Assembly (NCBI GenBank): GCA_965230795.1
Contig: OZ246020.1
Location: 1,736,001 to 1,800,000 of the forward strand
Length of the DNA stretch: 64,000 bases
Reading direction: 5' to 3'
DNA from: PZPK01 sp965230795
GTDB lineage: Bacteria; Pseudomonadota; Gammaproteobacteria; Pseudomonadales; Oleiphilaceae
Under the pieces are notes generated by a model, which saw only the letters and a program-made list of their open reading frames with translations, ran no database searches and was not told the origin of the DNA. Position numbers and translations under genes: made by a program. Shown in pieces: positions 62,574 through 64,000 of this stretch. Each line of letters opens with the position of its first letter. The first letter of the stretch is position 1.

Positions 62574-63797
62574 TCAAAGGGTCAGGCCGAAGATATAGAC
62601 AACCTGCGCCGCGCCGGCCAGAGCACCGAGAATCCCGCCGATCACAATCAATTTGATTTCGTCCTCCTGAAAGCAGGGGCGCAACAAATCCTGAAACTCT
62701 TCCGAAGGCAAGGCGCGCATGCGACTCGCCATGATCTCCTGGACTTTCTCCGCTCGCTCCCTGTTGAACAAGGGGTCTTTCAGGGTCTCTCGGGAGAGAT
62801 CCAGGGCTTTCATGCCCGTATCCTGCTTAAGGTCTGCAAAGGCTTTTGGGCCCATGGCGATTTGTGTCAGCGGCCTGACGACACCCGCCACTTCGTCGAC
62901 CAGGCCTTCGAAGTGAGATTGAACGATAGCGCGCGTGCGCGCGGCTTGCGGGCCGGTTAGCATGGCCTGAACGATGGCGTCTACTGTGAGAATGTCCGTG
63001 GTGATAATGCGGCAGAAAGACTCGGATACAGCCTGTTGACGCTTGAGGAACAAACCATGCAAAGTGAAAGGGCCTACTTTGTGAGGTGTCACCGGACGGA
63101 AAATCATATTCAGGGCCACCCAGTTTGTCGCCCATCCCACTAGAAAACCGCAAATTGGCAGAATCAGAGGCTGTGGCAACAGTGTCCACAGTATCAGCTG
63201 GGGAATACCGAACAGGGCGCCGAACCACAAGCCGCTCTTGACGATAAAGCGAAACTCTTCGGCACCACATTCCAGAAAAATACGATTGAGAAGGGTTTTA
63301 TTCTCTTCCAGCTTATCGGTCACCATTTTTTTCAGGTCAAACAGTGAGTCAATTTTGGGTCCGATATCGGCCACTAGGTCATCCATGACTTTTGGCAACT
63401 GCGCTTCTACACGTTGATACGCGAGTTGTTTGATGCTTGCCGGCAGATTTTGCCAAAGTGTGCGATGCCGCTTCAGCATGATTTCATCAACCAGCTCGGG
63501 TACACGCGGCTGGATTTCATTCATAATGTGCTCGCCGATGACCTCAGGGTCCATCTGCTCAACAATCTCGCTCACGGTGCCTAGCTTCGACAAGGTCGAG
63601 TCGACGCTGATCTCGGCCATTTTGCGCGCTTTGGAAGGAATGATGCCTTGCCAGCCAAAAAAGGGCGGCAGACCAACAAACTTGAGCGGATAAAAGGTCA
63701 GTTTGATCGCCAGCCAGTTGGTTATCCAGCCAACCAGTCCTGCGATCAAGGGAATGCTAATGAGTTTGGCTGCATCGATCAGGCTGCTGGCGTCCAT
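62574..63797 (-). CDS. DUF445 family membrane protein
   Basis: About 407 residues. A membrane helix at each end (LISIPLIAGLVGWITNWLAIKLT near the start, IKLIVIGGILGALAGAAQVVYI at the end) encloses a large helical domain with two internal repeats, each with the WxTNWxA-type motif (ITNWLAIKLTFYPLKF and WATNWVALNMIFRPVTP). This is the DUF445 pattern; function unknown. It is convergent with hflX and occupies the place where hflK and hflC are found in many relatives. Confidence 0.88.
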   Translation of the reverse strand: MDASSLIDAAKLISIPLIAGLVGWITNWLAIKLTFYPLKFVGLPPFFGWQGIIPSKARKMAEISVDSTLSKLGTVSEIVEQMDPEVIGEHIMNEIQPRVPELVDEIMLKRHRTLWQNLPASIKQLAYQRVEAQLPKVMDDLVADIGPKIDSLFDLKKMVTDKLEENKTLLNRIFLECGAEEFRFIVKSGLWFGALFGIPQLILWTLLPQPLILPICGFLVGWATNWVALNMIFRPVTPHKVGPFTLHGLFLKRQQAVSESFCRIITTDILTVDAIVQAMLTGPQAARTRAIVQSHFEGLVDEVAGVVRPLTQIAMGPKAFADLKQDTGMKALDLSRETLKDPLFNRERAEKVQEIMASRMRALPSEEFQDLLRPCFQEDEIKLIVIGGILGALAGAAQVVYIFGLTL

Positions 63798-63945
63798 TCA
63801 GACGGATTCCCTTTCACGGAGTTTAGTGAGGTGTGTTCAGACATTCTTGTACAGAACAAACTTTACGTCCTGCAGGTGTCGCATTAGCGGCATTTTGCTA
63901 GATTAATGTGTTTAGAACAATTCTTTGCGTAGCGGGAAGATGTAA

Positions 63946-64000
63946 ATGGCCAGACCAAAGCCCAACCCTGATGATATTTGTCCTCTTATTATTGAACAGG
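63946..64000 (+). CDS. 5' end of a gene cut by the window edge
   Basis: ATG 63946, with GGGAAG about 8 bases upstream, opens a frame reading MARPKPNPDDICPLIIEQ to the last base. The start would suit a TetR-type regulator, but 18 residues are too few to say. Confidence 0.45.
   Translation, partial: MARPKPNPDDICPLIIEQ

Overview
The window reads as chromosome of a Gammaproteobacterium of the marine, lipid- or hydrocarbon-using kind (Pseudomonadales/Oceanospirillales type). The evidence is the housekeeping order tsaE-amiB-mutL-miaA-hfq-hflX, a lipase with its own foldase, bacterioferritin genes next to bfd, moderate GC with AT-richer patches, and the many surface and secreted proteins. No rRNA, tRNA, CRISPR array or intact insertion sequence was recognised. 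The genus cannot be fixed from the sequence alone.

Layout. 0-8.9 kb: a HAMP-GGDEF cyclase, a fumarylacetoacetase-fold enzyme, a MOSC protein, a thioesterase-like protein, a NIT-domain chemoreceptor, a DUF481 outer-membrane protein, a sterol-desaturase-family enzyme and a drug/metabolite-type transporter. 8.9-11.1 kb: an AT-rich accessory patch with a PEP-CTERM protein, a possible group II intron 3' remnant, a perfect 24-bp palindrome and a flavodoxin-fold reductase. 11.3-16.8 kb: glyoxalase I, a lipoprotein of unknown function, and a coupled pair (DUF3857/transglutaminase protein plus TPR/TonB-C-like lipoprotein). 17.2-19.4 kb: lipase and foldase, followed by two heptanucleotide tandem arrays. 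19.7-21.6 kb: two small membrane proteins and a divergent MmyB-type XRE regulator with a clear palindromic operator candidate.

21.8-36.3 kb is the most interesting part. A minus-strand run encodes a b561/ethylbenzene-dehydrogenase-like fusion, a DUF1566 lipoprotein, a compact exosortase (XrtH-like, Cys/Arg/His triad), its membrane partner, an endonuclease I, a metallo-beta-lactamase-fold protein and a subtilase. An O-GlcNAc-transferase-like protein follows. Divergent to this run is a 1,379-residue phosphoesterase/nuclease. The endonuclease, the subtilase and the giant protein all end in the same unusual sorting tail (IP-x-x-x-W-x-Y, hydrophobic helix, basic end). This looks like a dedicated exosortase that handles a set of extracellular degradative enzymes, separate from the canonical VPxP-type PEP-CTERM tails at 9.3 and 35.6 kb.

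36.4-54.5 kb is rich in iron and lipid functions: bfd and two complementary bacterioferritins behind a Fur-box-like site, solute-binding proteins (one broken by an amber codon), an alkylsulfatase, a long-chain acyl-CoA ligase with a divergent AraC regulator, an EAL phosphodiesterase and a hydrolase. Then comes an imelysin iron operon (di-heme peroxidase, imelysin, di-heme oxidoreductase, second imelysin, DUF1513) with Fur-like sites. 54.5-64 kb: queG, then tsaE-amiB-mutL-miaA-hfq-hflX, a DUF445 membrane protein, and the start of a further gene at the window edge.
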